The notes beneath the pieces were generated by a model. The model was not told where the DNA came from and made no database searches. It was given only the letters and a program-made list of their open reading frames with translations. DNA of 64,000 nt from Streptomyces corynorhini. GTDB taxonomy: Bacteria > Actinomycetota > Actinomycetes > Streptomycetales > Streptomycetaceae. Positions 24,801 through 33,075 of the stretch are shown here, piece by piece (positions within the stretch are counted from its first letter, which is position 1; every line of letters starts with the position of its first letter). The translations under genes were made by a program, and so were the position numbers. Location of the stretch: assembly GCF_003346515.1 (NCBI RefSeq), contig NZ_QQNA01000011.1:37543-101542 (forward strand). Reading direction: 5' to 3'.

Positions 24801-26018
24801 CGGGACCTCGGCGGCATCGTCGTGATCGACTTCATCGACATGGTGCTGGAGTCCAACCGGGATCTGGTGCTGCGCCGACTGCTGGAGTGCCTGGGCCGCG
24901 ACCGTACGAAGCACCAGGTCGCCGAGGTCACCTCGCTCGGTCTGGTCCAGATGACCCGTAAGCGGGTGGGCCAGGGCCTGCTGGAGTCGTTCTCCGAGAC
25001 CTGCGTCCACTGCAACGGCCGCGGTGTGATCGTCCACATGGAGCAGCCCACGACCGCCGGTGGCAACGGCAAGCGCGCCAAGAAGCGCGGTCGCGGCGGT
25101 GCCTCGGGTACGGAGCACGAGCACGAGCACGAGACGGCGGCCACGGAGAGCGAGTCCGAGGCCGAGGTCGCGGCGGAGGTGGCCGCCCCGGTCGCGCTCG
25201 CCGAGCCGGAGTTCGTCCCGGACGAGGAGCTGTACAGCAGCGTCGCGGAGGCGGAGGCCGCCGTACGCGGACGCTCGCGCCGCCGGGCGTCGCGCAAGGC
25301 GTCGGCCCCGGCCGGGTCGCCGCGCGGTACGGAGCCGAAGGCGGAGGCCGCGGAGGTGGCGGAGGCCGTCGAGGCCCCCGTCGCGACCCCGGAGCCCGCG
25401 CCCGCCCCGGCCGCCGAGCCGGAGGCGCCCGCCGAGGAGGCGGCCCCCGTGGGCCGTACCCGCCGCCGGGCCACCCGTAAGGCGTCGGCCCCGGCCGGTT
25501 CGCCGAAGGCGGCCGACGCGGAGACGGCGGCGGCCGAGGTGGTCCTGCCGGTCCGTACCGAGCCCGCGCCGGAGCCCGTCGCGGCCGAGCCGGTCGCGCA
25601 GGAGGCGCCCGCCGCCGAGGAGGCCCCCGTGGCCGCCCCGCCGCGTGCGCGCCGCCGGGCGACCCGTAAGGCGACCGCGCCCGCCGGTTCGCCCTCGGGC
25701 GCCGAGGACGCGGGCGTCGTCGTGGTCGAGCCGGCCGCCGAGCCGGTGGAGCCCGTACCGGCCGCCGAGCCCGCGGCGGACACCTCGGCCACCGAGGAGG
25801 AGTCCGCTCCGGCCAAGAAGGCGGTCCGCAAGACGGCCAAGAAGGCGCCCGCCAAGAAGGCCCCCGCGAAGAAGGCGGCGGCCAAGAAGACGGTCGCCAA
25901 GAAGGCCACGGCGAAGAAGACGACGGCCAAGAAGACCACGGCCAAGTCGACGTCGAAGAAGACCGCCGCCGCCGAGCAGCAGTCGCCGCGCGGAGTGTCG
26001 GCGCCGACGGACAACTGA
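21828..26018 (+). CDS. rne: Ribonuclease E/G family protein with long basic arms
   Basis: Endoribonuclease that initiates mRNA decay and processes rRNA. 1396 residues, much longer than E. coli RNase E/G cores. Residues 1-640 are low complexity: alanine/proline/glutamate spacers with repeated basic modules APRARRRAVRK and arginine runs. The core starts near 650, with an S1 domain at about 690-770 (GNVYLGKVQNVLPSMEAAFVD). The metal-binding DNase I-like motifs VDVNTGKFTG (about 955) and VVIDFIDM (about 1000) follow, then the zinc-link C1059-VH-C1062. The C-terminus has three more basic modules (RRRATRKASAPAGSP) and a histone H1-like KKAPAKKA tail. GGGAG precedes the ATG. A strong terminator follows. 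Confidence 0.95.
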   Translation: MLESTEPGTPGDTSANEENNSPSDTLPPRRRRRAASRPAGPPVAAEVKDPGSVTETITPAAASGSAEPAAPEEPVAAPRARRRAVRKTAAPEPVAAEAAAPEAAPEAAPEAVAPEAPASQEPVAAPRARRRAVRKTAAPEPVAAETPAAEAVAPDAPAPEAVAPEAPAAAPETPVAEEPAAAPRARRRATRKVTAPATTASEAAAEIVAEPVQAAEAPAVAAPAAEETPAEEPAAAPRARRRATRRATAPAGAPEPVESAEAAENDTTARGESLPDDTVTRIAADEEHVQAAEKAATRGRTRRRATAPATAPAAAAAEQPPAAAPEPVREKRAKESGRAKEERAEAPERSSRRRTARPAVAVFQAPVFTEPMFQTPETAAAMAAAGYGQPDEADEEEDATDAVTAAEAAPEPTAAPEPSGRRRRRRRGEAPAEPAETERTATTRPERESAEEHEDAEAAAETEPVAEGDDSDEYEDRPSRRRRRGGRRRRRGESAEDSERDERRDDSDDRHEDAAEHSDGGAAERDDHHDDQRDSAPADEDEHEDNEAASGGGSSSSRRRRRRRRRSGDSGAEAESGSGSGTGSNGDDPERTVVKVREPRERRAKETTEREPGTGADEVQSIKGSTRLEAKKQRRREGREQGRRRVPIITEAEFLARREAVERVMVVRQSGERTQIGVLEDNVLVEHYVNKEQATSYVGNVYLGKVQNVLPSMEAAFVDIGKGRNAVLYAGEVNFEALGMANGPRRIETALKSGQSVLVQVTKDPIGHKGARLTSQVSLPGRYLVYVPEGSMTGISRKLPDTERARLKTILKKIVPEDAGVIVRTAAEGASEDELRRDVERLQAQWEDIKKKAKSGNAPTLLYGEPDMTVRVVRDIFNEDFSKVIVSGDDAWQTISGYVAHVAPDLSDRLSRWTSEVDVFATYRIDEQLMKALDRKVWLPSGGSLVIDKTEAMIVVDVNTGKFTGQGGNLEETVTRNNLEAAEEIVRQLRLRDLGGIVVIDFIDMVLESNRDLVLRRLLECLGRDRTKHQVAEVTSLGLVQMTRKRVGQGLLESFSETCVHCNGRGVIVHMEQPTTAGGNGKRAKKRGRGGASGTEHEHEHETAATESESEAEVAAEVAAPVALAEPEFVPDEELYSSVAEAEAAVRGRSRRRASRKASAPAGSPRGTEPKAEAAEVAEAVEAPVATPEPAPAPAAEPEAPAEEAAPVGRTRRRATRKASAPAGSPKAADAETAAAEVVLPVRTEPAPEPVAAEPVAQEAPAAEEAPVAAPPRARRRATRKATAPAGSPSGAEDAGVVVVEPAAEPVEPVPAAEPAADTSATEEESAPAKKAVRKTAKKAPAKKAPAKKAAAKKTVAKKATAKKTTAKKTTAKSTSKKTAAAEQQSPRGVSAPTDN
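22042..22237 (+). repeat. 144-bp-spaced direct repeat within rne
   Basis: A 52-nt stretch at 22042-22093 recurs without mismatch at 22186-22237, in the same reading frame 48 codons later. It encodes the basic module EPVAAPRARRRAVRKTA. A third, diverged copy (APRARRRATRK) begins near 22365. Confidence 0.85.
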
Positions 26019-26040
26019 CCGTCGGTGGTACGCCGTTGAG

Positions 26041-26086
26041 CAGACCGGTGCCCCGTCCTGTGGTTCCAGGGCGGGGCACCGGTCTG
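26041..26086 (+). terminator. Terminator after rne
   Basis: 20-bp stem (26041-26060 with 26067-26086) with a single T-G wobble and a 6-nt loop, 22 nt after the rne stop. It separates rne from glycan cluster A. Confidence 0.85.
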
Positions 26087-26132
26087 TCCGGCCCCGCGCG
26101 TCCGGGGTGCGCGTGGCCCGTGCGTTAACGTG

Positions 26133-26162
26133 TCGGCAATTTGATGAGAAACTCCTGATAAT
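26133..26162 (+). promoter_or_regulatory. Predicted promoter of glycan cluster A
   Basis: TCGGCA (26133-26138, 4 of 6 to TTGACA), 18-nt spacer, GATAAT (26157-26162, 5 of 6 to TATAAT). It lies in a noticeably AT-richer patch of the 334-nt gap between rne and the aminotransferase. The 5' leader would be about 184 nt; I see no gene in it. Confidence 0.5.
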
Positions 26163-26352
26163 CTTACCGACGGTCGCCGATGTGTGCCTTCCCTGCCTGG
26201 AGACTGCGGCGATTGTCCGCCCTGGCCCGCCGTCTCTCCCTCCTCAGGCAGAGCGTGGGTGTCGCGCCGGGGGGTGACGCGGCCTCGTCCGATGTCCGCC
26301 GCGCTCCAGACCTCAGTCCCGAGATCTCTCGCGGTGTTCAAGGAGGACGTCC

Positions 26353-27471
26353 ATGCCGAGCAGTGACGCGCGGCCCATCCCGGCTGCCAGCCCGGTCATC
26401 GGTGAAGAGGAGATCGATGCCGCCGTACGTGTCATGCGTACCGGCCGTGTCGTGCAGGGCCCCGAAGTGGCCGCTTTCGAGGCGGGCTTCGCGGAGCTGG
26501 TGGGAGGCGCCCACTGCGTGGCCGTCAACTCCGGCACCTCGGCCCTCCACCTGCTCCTCCTCGCCCTGGGCATCGGCCCGGGTGACGAGGTGATCGTGCC
26601 GTCGTTCTCGTTCGCCGCGTCGGCGAACGCGGTCCGGCTGGTCGGCGCCGACGTCGTCTTCGCCGACATCGAGCCGGACAGCTTCTGCCTGGACCCGGCC
26701 GCGGTCGAGGCCGCGATCACCCCGCGCACCGCCGCGATCATGCCGGTGCACCTGTACGGTCACCCGGCCGCGATGGACCGGCTGATGCCGCTCGCCGAGA
26801 AGCACGGCCTCGCCGTGGTCGAGGACGCCTGCCAGGCACACGCCGCGGCGCTCGACGGCACGCCCGTCGGCGCCTTCGGCTCCGGCGGGACGTTCAGCTT
26901 CTACCCGACCAAGAACATGCACGCCCTGGAGGGCGGCATGGTGACCACCGGTGACGCCGAAGTCGCCCGTACCCTGCGGCTGCTGCGCAACCAGGGCATG
27001 GAGCAGCGGTACGCCAACGAGATCGTCGGCGCCAACATGCGCATGACCGACGTGTCCGCCGCCGTGGGCCGCGTCCAGCTGACGAAGCTCGACGGATGGA
27101 CCGAGCGGCGCCGGGCCAACGCCGCGTACCTCGACGGGCACATCACCGCGCCGAACGTGGTCACGCCCACGGTCGCCGAGGGCGCCCGGCACGTCTACCA
27201 CCAGTACACCGTCCGGATCCGGGGGGACCGCGACGCGGCGATGGCACGGCTCTCGGAGGCGGGGATCGGCAACGCCGTCTACTACCCCACCCCGATCCAC
27301 CGGCTGAAGCCGTACTGGGAGCCGGACCAGAAGGCCGGTCGCGGCTGGGAGCTGCCGGAGACGGAGCGCGCCGCGGCCGAGGTCGTCTCGCTGCCCGTGC
27401 ACCCCGCGCTCACGGCGGAGGACCTGGAGCGCATCGTCACCGTCGTCAACGGATTGGGAGAGAGTCTGTGA
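26353..27471 (+). CDS. DegT/DnrJ/EryC1/StrS family sugar aminotransferase
   Basis: PLP-dependent aminotransferase acting on a keto nucleotide-sugar. 372 residues. The PLP-binding lysine is K187 in FYPTKNMHALEGG, with D158 in VVEDACQAH positioned for the pyridine nitrogen and NSGTSALHL (60-68) for phosphate. Together with the 3-oxidoreductase, the UDP-sugar dehydrogenase and the acetyltransferase of this cluster it matches WbpE, which aminates the 3-keto uronic acid; that substrate is inferred. AAGGAGGA gives an excellent ribosome site. It is the first gene of a five-gene operon; the next gene overlaps by 4 nt (GTGA). Confidence 0.9.
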   Translation: MPSSDARPIPAASPVIGEEEIDAAVRVMRTGRVVQGPEVAAFEAGFAELVGGAHCVAVNSGTSALHLLLLALGIGPGDEVIVPSFSFAASANAVRLVGADVVFADIEPDSFCLDPAAVEAAITPRTAAIMPVHLYGHPAAMDRLMPLAEKHGLAVVEDACQAHAAALDGTPVGAFGSGGTFSFYPTKNMHALEGGMVTTGDAEVARTLRLLRNQGMEQRYANEIVGANMRMTDVSAAVGRVQLTKLDGWTERRRANAAYLDGHITAPNVVTPTVAEGARHVYHQYTVRIRGDRDAAMARLSEAGIGNAVYYPTPIHRLKPYWEPDQKAGRGWELPETERAAAEVVSLPVHPALTAEDLERIVTVVNGLGESL

Positions 27472-28490
27472 GTACTGGGGGGCTGAGAGCCGGGCTGATC
27501 GGGCTCGGTTCGATGGGACGTCATCACGCCCGGGTACTGGCCGGTCTTGAGGGCGTCCGGTTGGTCGGGGTCGTCGACCCGATGGGGGACAAATACGGAG
27601 CGGCGCAGGGAGTCCCTGTGCTGTCGACCGTCGACGAACTGCTGGAACTCGGCGTCGACTACGCGGTCGTCGCCTGCCCCACCGCGCTGCACGAGAAGGT
27701 CGGCCTCCAGCTGGCAGGGGCGGGCGTCGCCGCCCTTCTGGAGAAGCCCCTCGCCGACACGGTCGAGGGCGCGCGTCGGCTCGTGGAGGCTTTCGAGGCC
27801 CGCGCTCTGGTGGCCGGTGTCGGCCACATCGAACGCTGCAACCCGGCCCTGCTCAGCCTGCGCGCCCGGCTGGAGGCCGGTGAACTGGGCGACGTCTACC
27901 AGGTCGTCACCCGTCGCCAGGGCCCCTTCCCGCACCGCATCGCCGATGTCGGCGTGGTCAAGGACCTGGCCACCCACGACATCGACCTGACCGGCTGGGT
28001 GACGGGACAGGAGTACACCTCGATCTCCGCCCACACCGTGTCCAAGAGCGGCCGTCCGCACGAGGACATGGTCTCCGCCGTCGGCCGCCTGACCGACGGC
28101 ACCATGGTCAACCACCTGGTCAACTGGCTGAGCCCGCTGAAGGAACGCTTCACCTCGGTCACCGGCGAGCGCGGCTGCTTCATCGCCGACACCCTCACCG
28201 CCGACCTCACGTTCCACTCGAACGCGGCCGTCACCACCGAGTGGGAGGCCCTGCGCGCCTTCCGCGGCGTATCCGAGGGCGACATGATCCGCTACGCGAT
28301 CCCCAAGCGCGAGCCGCTGCTCGTCGAGCACGAACTCTTCCGGGACGCGGTCCTGGGCGAGCCGAGCGACATCTGCACCCTGCGGCAGGGGCTGCGCACG
28401 GTCGAGGTCGCGGCATCGGTACTGGAGTCGGCCGCCAGCGGCCGCACGGTGGTTCTTGAGACAGGAGAGCTTGCCAACCATGGGGGCTGA
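27468..28490 (+). CDS. Gfo/Idh/MocA family oxidoreductase
   Basis: NAD(P)-dependent sugar oxidoreductase, 340 residues. The Rossmann motif GLIGLGSMGRHHARVL is at 9-24, the family EKP motif at 92-94, and the catalytic D166 and H170 lie in KDLATHDID. The GTG start overlaps the aminotransferase TGA, with GGGAGAGA as ribosome site; an open frame reaches further upstream but inside the previous gene. In context it fits WbpB/WlbA, which oxidises C3 of UDP-N-acetylglucosaminuronate before transamination. The overlap suggests tight co-translation with its partner. Confidence 0.9.
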   Translation: MSTGGLRAGLIGLGSMGRHHARVLAGLEGVRLVGVVDPMGDKYGAAQGVPVLSTVDELLELGVDYAVVACPTALHEKVGLQLAGAGVAALLEKPLADTVEGARRLVEAFEARALVAGVGHIERCNPALLSLRARLEAGELGDVYQVVTRRQGPFPHRIADVGVVKDLATHDIDLTGWVTGQEYTSISAHTVSKSGRPHEDMVSAVGRLTDGTMVNHLVNWLSPLKERFTSVTGERGCFIADTLTADLTFHSNAAVTTEWEALRAFRGVSEGDMIRYAIPKREPLLVEHELFRDAVLGEPSDICTLRQGLRTVEVAASVLESAASGRTVVLETGELANHGG

Positions 28491-30069
28491 CAAGGTGACG
28501 CCGGAGCGCCGCGAAGGCACCCGCGGCCGGATCGTGATGCTGGTCGACAACGGGGTCAACGGCGACTCCCGGGTCCAGAAGGAAGCGCGTTCCGCGGCCG
28601 AGGCGGGCTGGGACGTCGTCCTCCTGGGCAAGTCGCCCACCAAGAAGCAGCAGAGCTGGTACCTCGGTGACGCCGAGGTGCGGCTGCTGCACGTGCCCGC
28701 TCCGATGAACCGGCGGCGGCACGAGTACCGCCGCGCGATACTGCGCTCCCCGCTGGCCTACCCGGCCGGCCCGCTCGCCGCGTACCGCAAGCAGCGGGTG
28801 AAGGCGTGGCGCTCTGAGCTGAACATCCGGCTCATCGAGGCCAGGCTGAAGGGCTCGGCCCCGCGCAAGGCGGCTCTCGTACCCCAGCGGGTCGCGGCCA
28901 GGATCCTCAGCAAGTGGGTCGGCCTGCGCCTGGAGCGGACGTACGCGCTGGAGCGCCGCCGCAAGGAGATGACCTCCAAGCTGGACCGCTTCACCACCGC
29001 GTTCTGGAAGCGGAGCATGGGCGACCGCGCCTGGCGCCGGCTCGATCCGTTTCTGCTGGATCTGGAGCTGGCGTACGGGAAGGTCGTCGACGCGCTCGAA
29101 CCCGATCTGATCCACGCCAACGACTTCCGGATGATCGGGGTCGGCGCCCGCGCGAAGCTGCGCGCGCAAGCCGAGGGCAGGGACGTCAAACTCGTCTGGG
29201 ACGCCCACGAGTTCCTGCCGGGGATCAAGCCCTGGAACCCGCATCCGCGCTGGCACATCGCCCAGATCGCGCACGAGCGGGAGTTCTCCAGGTACGCCGA
29301 CGCCGTCACCACGGTCTCCGCGACCCTCGCCGACATGCTCGCCGAGAGGCACGGGCTGACCGCGACGCCCGAGATCGTACTCAACGCGCCCGACGCCGAG
29401 GTCTCGCCGGAGCAGGCGGCGGAGCCGGTGCCCGATCTGCGGGAGCTGTGCGGGATCGGGCCGGAGGTGCCGCTGGCCGTATACAGTGGCGCCGCCGCTC
29501 CGCAGCGCGGGCTCGACGTCATGGTCGAGTCGCTGCCGCGGCTGCCCGGCACACACGTCGCGTTCATCGTCCTGCGGCCGGGCTCCGAGTACATGAACAC
29601 GCTGCGGACGCGCGCCGAAGAGCTGGGCGTGTCGGACCGGGTCCACATCCTCCCGTACGTGCCGCACTACCAGGTCGTGCGGTTCCTGGCGACGGCGGAC
29701 GTGGGGGTCATCCCGATCCACCACTGGCCGAACCACGAGATCGCCCTGATCACCAAGTTCTTCGAGTACTCGCACGCCCGGCTGCCCTTCGTGGTCAGCG
29801 ATGTGAAGACCATGGGCGAGATGGTCGCCGAGACCGGCCAGGGCGAGGTCTTCAAGGCCGAGGACGTCGCTGACTACGTCCGCGCGGTCAAGGCCGTACT
29901 GGCGGATCCCAAGAAGTACCGCCAGGTGTACGACGGGAAGGGGCTGCTCGACACCTGGACCTGGGAGGCGCAGGCCGACGTGCTCGACGGGGTGTACTCG
30001 CGGCTGCTCGGGCAGACCCCGGCCGCCGCCCGTACCGACCGAGAGAGAGCCGTGGGAGCGACCGTATGA
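28480..30069 (+). CDS. Glycosyltransferase, GT4-like (GT-B fold)
   Basis: 529 residues from ATG 28480, overlapping the oxidoreductase by 11 nt, with CAGGAGAG 10 nt upstream. The N-terminal GT-B half shows GVNGDSRVQKEARSAAEAGW and WDAHEFLPG. The C-terminal half shows the glycine-rich SGAAAPQRGLDVMVESL and a nucleotide-sugar region ending HEIALITKFFEYSHARLPFV. About 100 residues between them (roughly 85-190) are arginine-rich and could bind the membrane surface. Donor and acceptor are unknown; by context it transfers a wall-polymer sugar, perhaps the diacetamido-uronic acid. The next gene overlaps by 4 nt (ATGA). Confidence 0.87.
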   Translation: MGADKVTPERREGTRGRIVMLVDNGVNGDSRVQKEARSAAEAGWDVVLLGKSPTKKQQSWYLGDAEVRLLHVPAPMNRRRHEYRRAILRSPLAYPAGPLAAYRKQRVKAWRSELNIRLIEARLKGSAPRKAALVPQRVAARILSKWVGLRLERTYALERRRKEMTSKLDRFTTAFWKRSMGDRAWRRLDPFLLDLELAYGKVVDALEPDLIHANDFRMIGVGARAKLRAQAEGRDVKLVWDAHEFLPGIKPWNPHPRWHIAQIAHEREFSRYADAVTTVSATLADMLAERHGLTATPEIVLNAPDAEVSPEQAAEPVPDLRELCGIGPEVPLAVYSGAAAPQRGLDVMVESLPRLPGTHVAFIVLRPGSEYMNTLRTRAEELGVSDRVHILPYVPHYQVVRFLATADVGVIPIHHWPNHEIALITKFFEYSHARLPFVVSDVKTMGEMVAETGQGEVFKAEDVADYVRAVKAVLADPKKYRQVYDGKGLLDTWTWEAQADVLDGVYSRLLGQTPAAARTDRERAVGATV

Positions 30070-31688
30070 GTTCCGTACCCGACGTCAGCGTCGTCGTCGC
30101 CGTATACAACACCATGCCGTACCTCACCGATTGCCTGAACTCCCTCGTGGGGCAGACCATCGGGCTCGACCGCCTCGAAGTCGTCGCCGTCGACGACGGT
30201 TCGACGGACGACAGCGGCGCCGAACTCGACCGCTTCGCCGCCCGCTACCCCGGCACGGTGAAGGTCATCCATCAGGAGAACTCCGGTGGCCCCGCCGCGC
30301 CGAGCAACCGGGCGCTGGATGTCGCCACCGGCCGGTACGTCTACTTCATCGGGTCGGACGACCACCTCGGCGAGGAAGCCCTCGCCCGGATGGTCGGCTA
30401 CGCGGACGAGCACGAGTCCGACGTGGTCATCGGCAAGATGGTCGGCACCAACGGCCGCTACGTCCGGCAGTCGCTCTACCTGAAGAACGACCCGGACGTC
30501 AGTCTGTACGGCAAGGAACTGCCGTTCGCCCTGGCCAACACCAAGCTCTTCCGCCGCGAACTCGTCGAGAAGCACGGGCTCCGCTTCCCGGAGGACATGC
30601 CGGTCGGCAGCGACCAGCCCTTCACCATCGAGGCGTGCGTACGGAGCCGGAGGATATCGGTCCTCGGTGACTACACGTGCTACTACGCGGTGAAGCGCGG
30701 CGACGCCAGTAACATCACGTACCGGGCCGATCATCTGGCGCGGCTCCGCTGCGTCGCGGCCGTCATGGAGCACACGGCCGCGCTGATCGAGCCGGGCCCC
30801 GACCGCGACGCCGTGTTCAAGCGCCACTTCACCTGGGAGATCTCCAAGCTCGTCCAGGACGACTTCACGCGCCTCGACCGTGTGACCCAGAGCGCGGTGT
30901 GCGAGGGAGTGGGACGGCTCGTCGACGCGTACCTGTCCGACGCCCTGCGCGACTCGCTCGGCGTCAAGCGCCGGGTCCGGCTCCTGCTGGCCCAGCGGGG
31001 CGCCGTGACCGAGCTGGAGCGGGCGATCCGCGAGGAGGGGGCGCGCGGAGCGCCGCCCTTCCTGCTGGACAAGGGGCGGGCCTTCGCCCGTTACCCGGGT
31101 CTGCGGGACCTGGGTGTCGCCCTGCCCGACCGCGCCTTCGAGGTGCTCGGGGAGGCGGTGACGGGCCGGATGTCCGCCGGTACGCGGCTGGTCTCCGCGC
31201 ACTGGGAGCAGAACTCCGACGCGATGACGTTCGTCCTGGTGGCGCGGGTCCCGGTGGTGGGGGAGCGCTCCGGCGTGGTGGCGCGGCTGGCCCGGGGAGC
31301 CATGCCCGACACCGCCGACAAGCCGGGTGCGCGCCGTCTGCCGGCCGGCCATGAACTTCCCGCGCCGGTGGGGGAGTTCGCGTACGAGGAAGCGCCCGAC
31401 GGATCCAGCACGATCCTGACGGCCCGCATACCCGTCGACCGGGCCAGGTCCAAGCGCGGCGTGCGGGTCTACGCCGACGTCGCGGGCAGCACGTACGAGA
31501 TACCGATCCGCAGCAAGGGAGTGCCACTGCCGCTGGCACGGCGCTGGGGGCAGGACGACCCGTACCGTGCCTCGGCGCGTACGAATCCGAAGGGGCGGCT
31601 GGTGGTCGCCACCGCGCCGCTGTGGGAAGCCCCGTCCGGCCCCGGCGCGCGCCTGCGCAGGCTGCTGTCCCGGCTGAAGAGGAAGTGA
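30066..31688 (+). CDS. TarS-like GT2 glycosyltransferase (cluster A)
   Basis: 540 residues. The GT-A domain has DDGSTDD at 43-49, NSGGPAAPSN, the metal motif S97-D98-D99 and a probable catalytic base D183 (VGSDQPFT). NSGGPxxPxN, KLFRRELVE, the SD/ED-x-x-FT motif and YTCYY (203-207) recur in the paralogues at 42225 and 48362 and resemble the poly(ribitol-phosphate) glycosyltransferases TarS and TarP of Staphylococcus. The C-terminal 200 residues are beta-rich, like the accessory domains of TarS. The ATG overlaps the preceding TGA. A role in decorating a wall polymer is inferred. Confidence 0.87.
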   Translation: MSSVPDVSVVVAVYNTMPYLTDCLNSLVGQTIGLDRLEVVAVDDGSTDDSGAELDRFAARYPGTVKVIHQENSGGPAAPSNRALDVATGRYVYFIGSDDHLGEEALARMVGYADEHESDVVIGKMVGTNGRYVRQSLYLKNDPDVSLYGKELPFALANTKLFRRELVEKHGLRFPEDMPVGSDQPFTIEACVRSRRISVLGDYTCYYAVKRGDASNITYRADHLARLRCVAAVMEHTAALIEPGPDRDAVFKRHFTWEISKLVQDDFTRLDRVTQSAVCEGVGRLVDAYLSDALRDSLGVKRRVRLLLAQRGAVTELERAIREEGARGAPPFLLDKGRAFARYPGLRDLGVALPDRAFEVLGEAVTGRMSAGTRLVSAHWEQNSDAMTFVLVARVPVVGERSGVVARLARGAMPDTADKPGARRLPAGHELPAPVGEFAYEEAPDGSSTILTARIPVDRARSKRGVRVYADVAGSTYEIPIRSKGVPLPLARRWGQDDPYRASARTNPKGRLVVATAPLWEAPSGPGARLRRLLSRLKRK

Positions 31689-31693
31689 ATCCG

Positions 31694-32977
31694 ATGAATA
31701 TCTGTGTAGTCGCGCTCGGCAAGATCGGTCTGCCGCTCGCGGTGCAGTTCGCGGCCAAGGGCCACCGGGTGATCGGCGCCGACGTCAACGAGAAGGTCGT
31801 CGAGCTGGTCAACGCGGGCACCGAGCCCTTCCCCGGCGAGCACGATCTCGACGTCAAGCTGAAGCGGGCCGTCGGCGAGGGCCTGCTCTCCGCGACGACG
31901 GACACCACGGCGGCGGTCGCGCAGTCCGACGCGGTCGTGGTCGTCGTCCCGCTCTTCGTGGACGCCGAGGGCGTACCGGACTTCGGGTGGATGGACTCGG
32001 CCACCGAGGCGATCGCCAAGGGCCTGCGGCCGGGCACGCTCGTCTCGTACGAGACCACCCTGCCGGTGGGCACCACCCGTACGCGCTGGGCACCGATGCT
32101 GGAAGCGGGCTCGGGACTCACCGCCGGTGCGGACTTCCCTCTGGTCTTCTCCCCGGAACGGGTGCTGACCGGCCGGGTCTTCGCGGACCTGCGCCGGTAT
32201 CCGAAGCTGGTCGGCGGCATCGACGAGGCGTCGGCGCTCCACGGTGTCGAGTTCTACGAGTCGGTGCTCGACTTCGACGCCCGCGAGGACCTGCCGCGGC
32301 CGAACGGTGTCTGGGACCTGGGTACGGCGGAGGCGTCCGAGCTGGCCAAGCTCGCCGAGACCACGTACCGGGACGTCAACATCGGGCTGGCGAACCAGTT
32401 CGCGCGCTTCGCCGATCAGAGCGGCATCGACGTCAAGAAGGTCATCGAAGCCTGCAACAGCCAGCCGTACAGCCACATTCACCAGCCGGGTATCGCGGTC
32501 GGCGGCCACTGCATCCCGATCTATCCGCGGATGTATCTGTGGAACGACCCGTCGGCCACGGTCGTACGGTCGGCGCGCGAGGCCAACGCGGCGATGCCGG
32601 AGTACGCCGTCGATCTGCTCGCCGCCGCCTACGGCGATCTGACCGGGGTGAACGTCCTGGTGCTGGGGGCCGCCTACCGCGGCGGCGTCAAGGAGACCGC
32701 CTTCTCCGGGGTCTTCCCGACGGTCGAGGCGCTGACGGCGCGCGGCGCGGTCGCGTATGTCTCCGACCCGATGTACACGGCGGCGGAACTGACCGCGCAC
32801 GGCCTCACGCCGCACGACGGCGAGAAGGTCACCGCGGCGATCCTCCAGGCCGACCACGCCGAGTACCGCGAGCTGACCCCCGCCGACCTGCCGGATGTCA
32901 CGGTGCTGGTCGACGGGCGCCGCACCACGGACCCGGAGGCGTGGCAGGGCGTACGGCGCGTGGTGATAGGCGGCTGA
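31694..32977 (+). CDS. UDP-sugar 6-dehydrogenase (UDP-GlcNAc/ManNAc dehydrogenase type)
   Basis: Oxidises the C6 alcohol of a UDP-N-acetylhexosamine to a carboxylate with two NAD+. 427 residues from ATG 31694, 5 nt after the previous stop. The N-terminal Rossmann segment is VVALGKIGLPLAVQFAAKGH, the catalytic cysteine is C273 in VGGHCIPIYP, and the C-terminal NAD/UDP-binding domain begins near GVNVLVLGAAYRGGVKET. Within this cluster it is the natural first step (WbpA-like) to a UDP-uronic acid. Sequence alone does not separate GlcNAc from ManNAc substrates. Last gene of the operon. Confidence 0.9.
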   Translation: MNICVVALGKIGLPLAVQFAAKGHRVIGADVNEKVVELVNAGTEPFPGEHDLDVKLKRAVGEGLLSATTDTTAAVAQSDAVVVVVPLFVDAEGVPDFGWMDSATEAIAKGLRPGTLVSYETTLPVGTTRTRWAPMLEAGSGLTAGADFPLVFSPERVLTGRVFADLRRYPKLVGGIDEASALHGVEFYESVLDFDAREDLPRPNGVWDLGTAEASELAKLAETTYRDVNIGLANQFARFADQSGIDVKKVIEACNSQPYSHIHQPGIAVGGHCIPIYPRMYLWNDPSATVVRSAREANAAMPEYAVDLLAAAYGDLTGVNVLVLGAAYRGGVKETAFSGVFPTVEALTARGAVAYVSDPMYTAAELTAHGLTPHDGEKVTAAILQADHAEYRELTPADLPDVTVLVDGRRTTDPEAWQGVRRVVIGG

Positions 32978-32991
32978 CGTCCGCTGACGCC

Positions 32992-33038
32992 GTGAGGGGT
33001 CCGACAGGGCGGCCGGAAGGCGCTGTCGGGCCCCTCGC
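32992..33038. terminator. Bidirectional terminator inside cluster A
   Basis: Stem of about 14 bp (32994-33007 with 33023-33036, one T-G wobble) between the convergent dehydrogenase and acetyltransferase genes. Confidence 0.7.
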
Positions 33039-33075
33039 CGCGGGCCTCTCGCCGCGGGCGCGCGCCGGGGCGCGG

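Noticed and set aside
21888..25130. 1080-residue open frame antisense to rne
   Set aside because: Mirror of the repetitive arginine/alanine codons of RNase E/G; composition is low complexity and no ribosome site or domain is seen.
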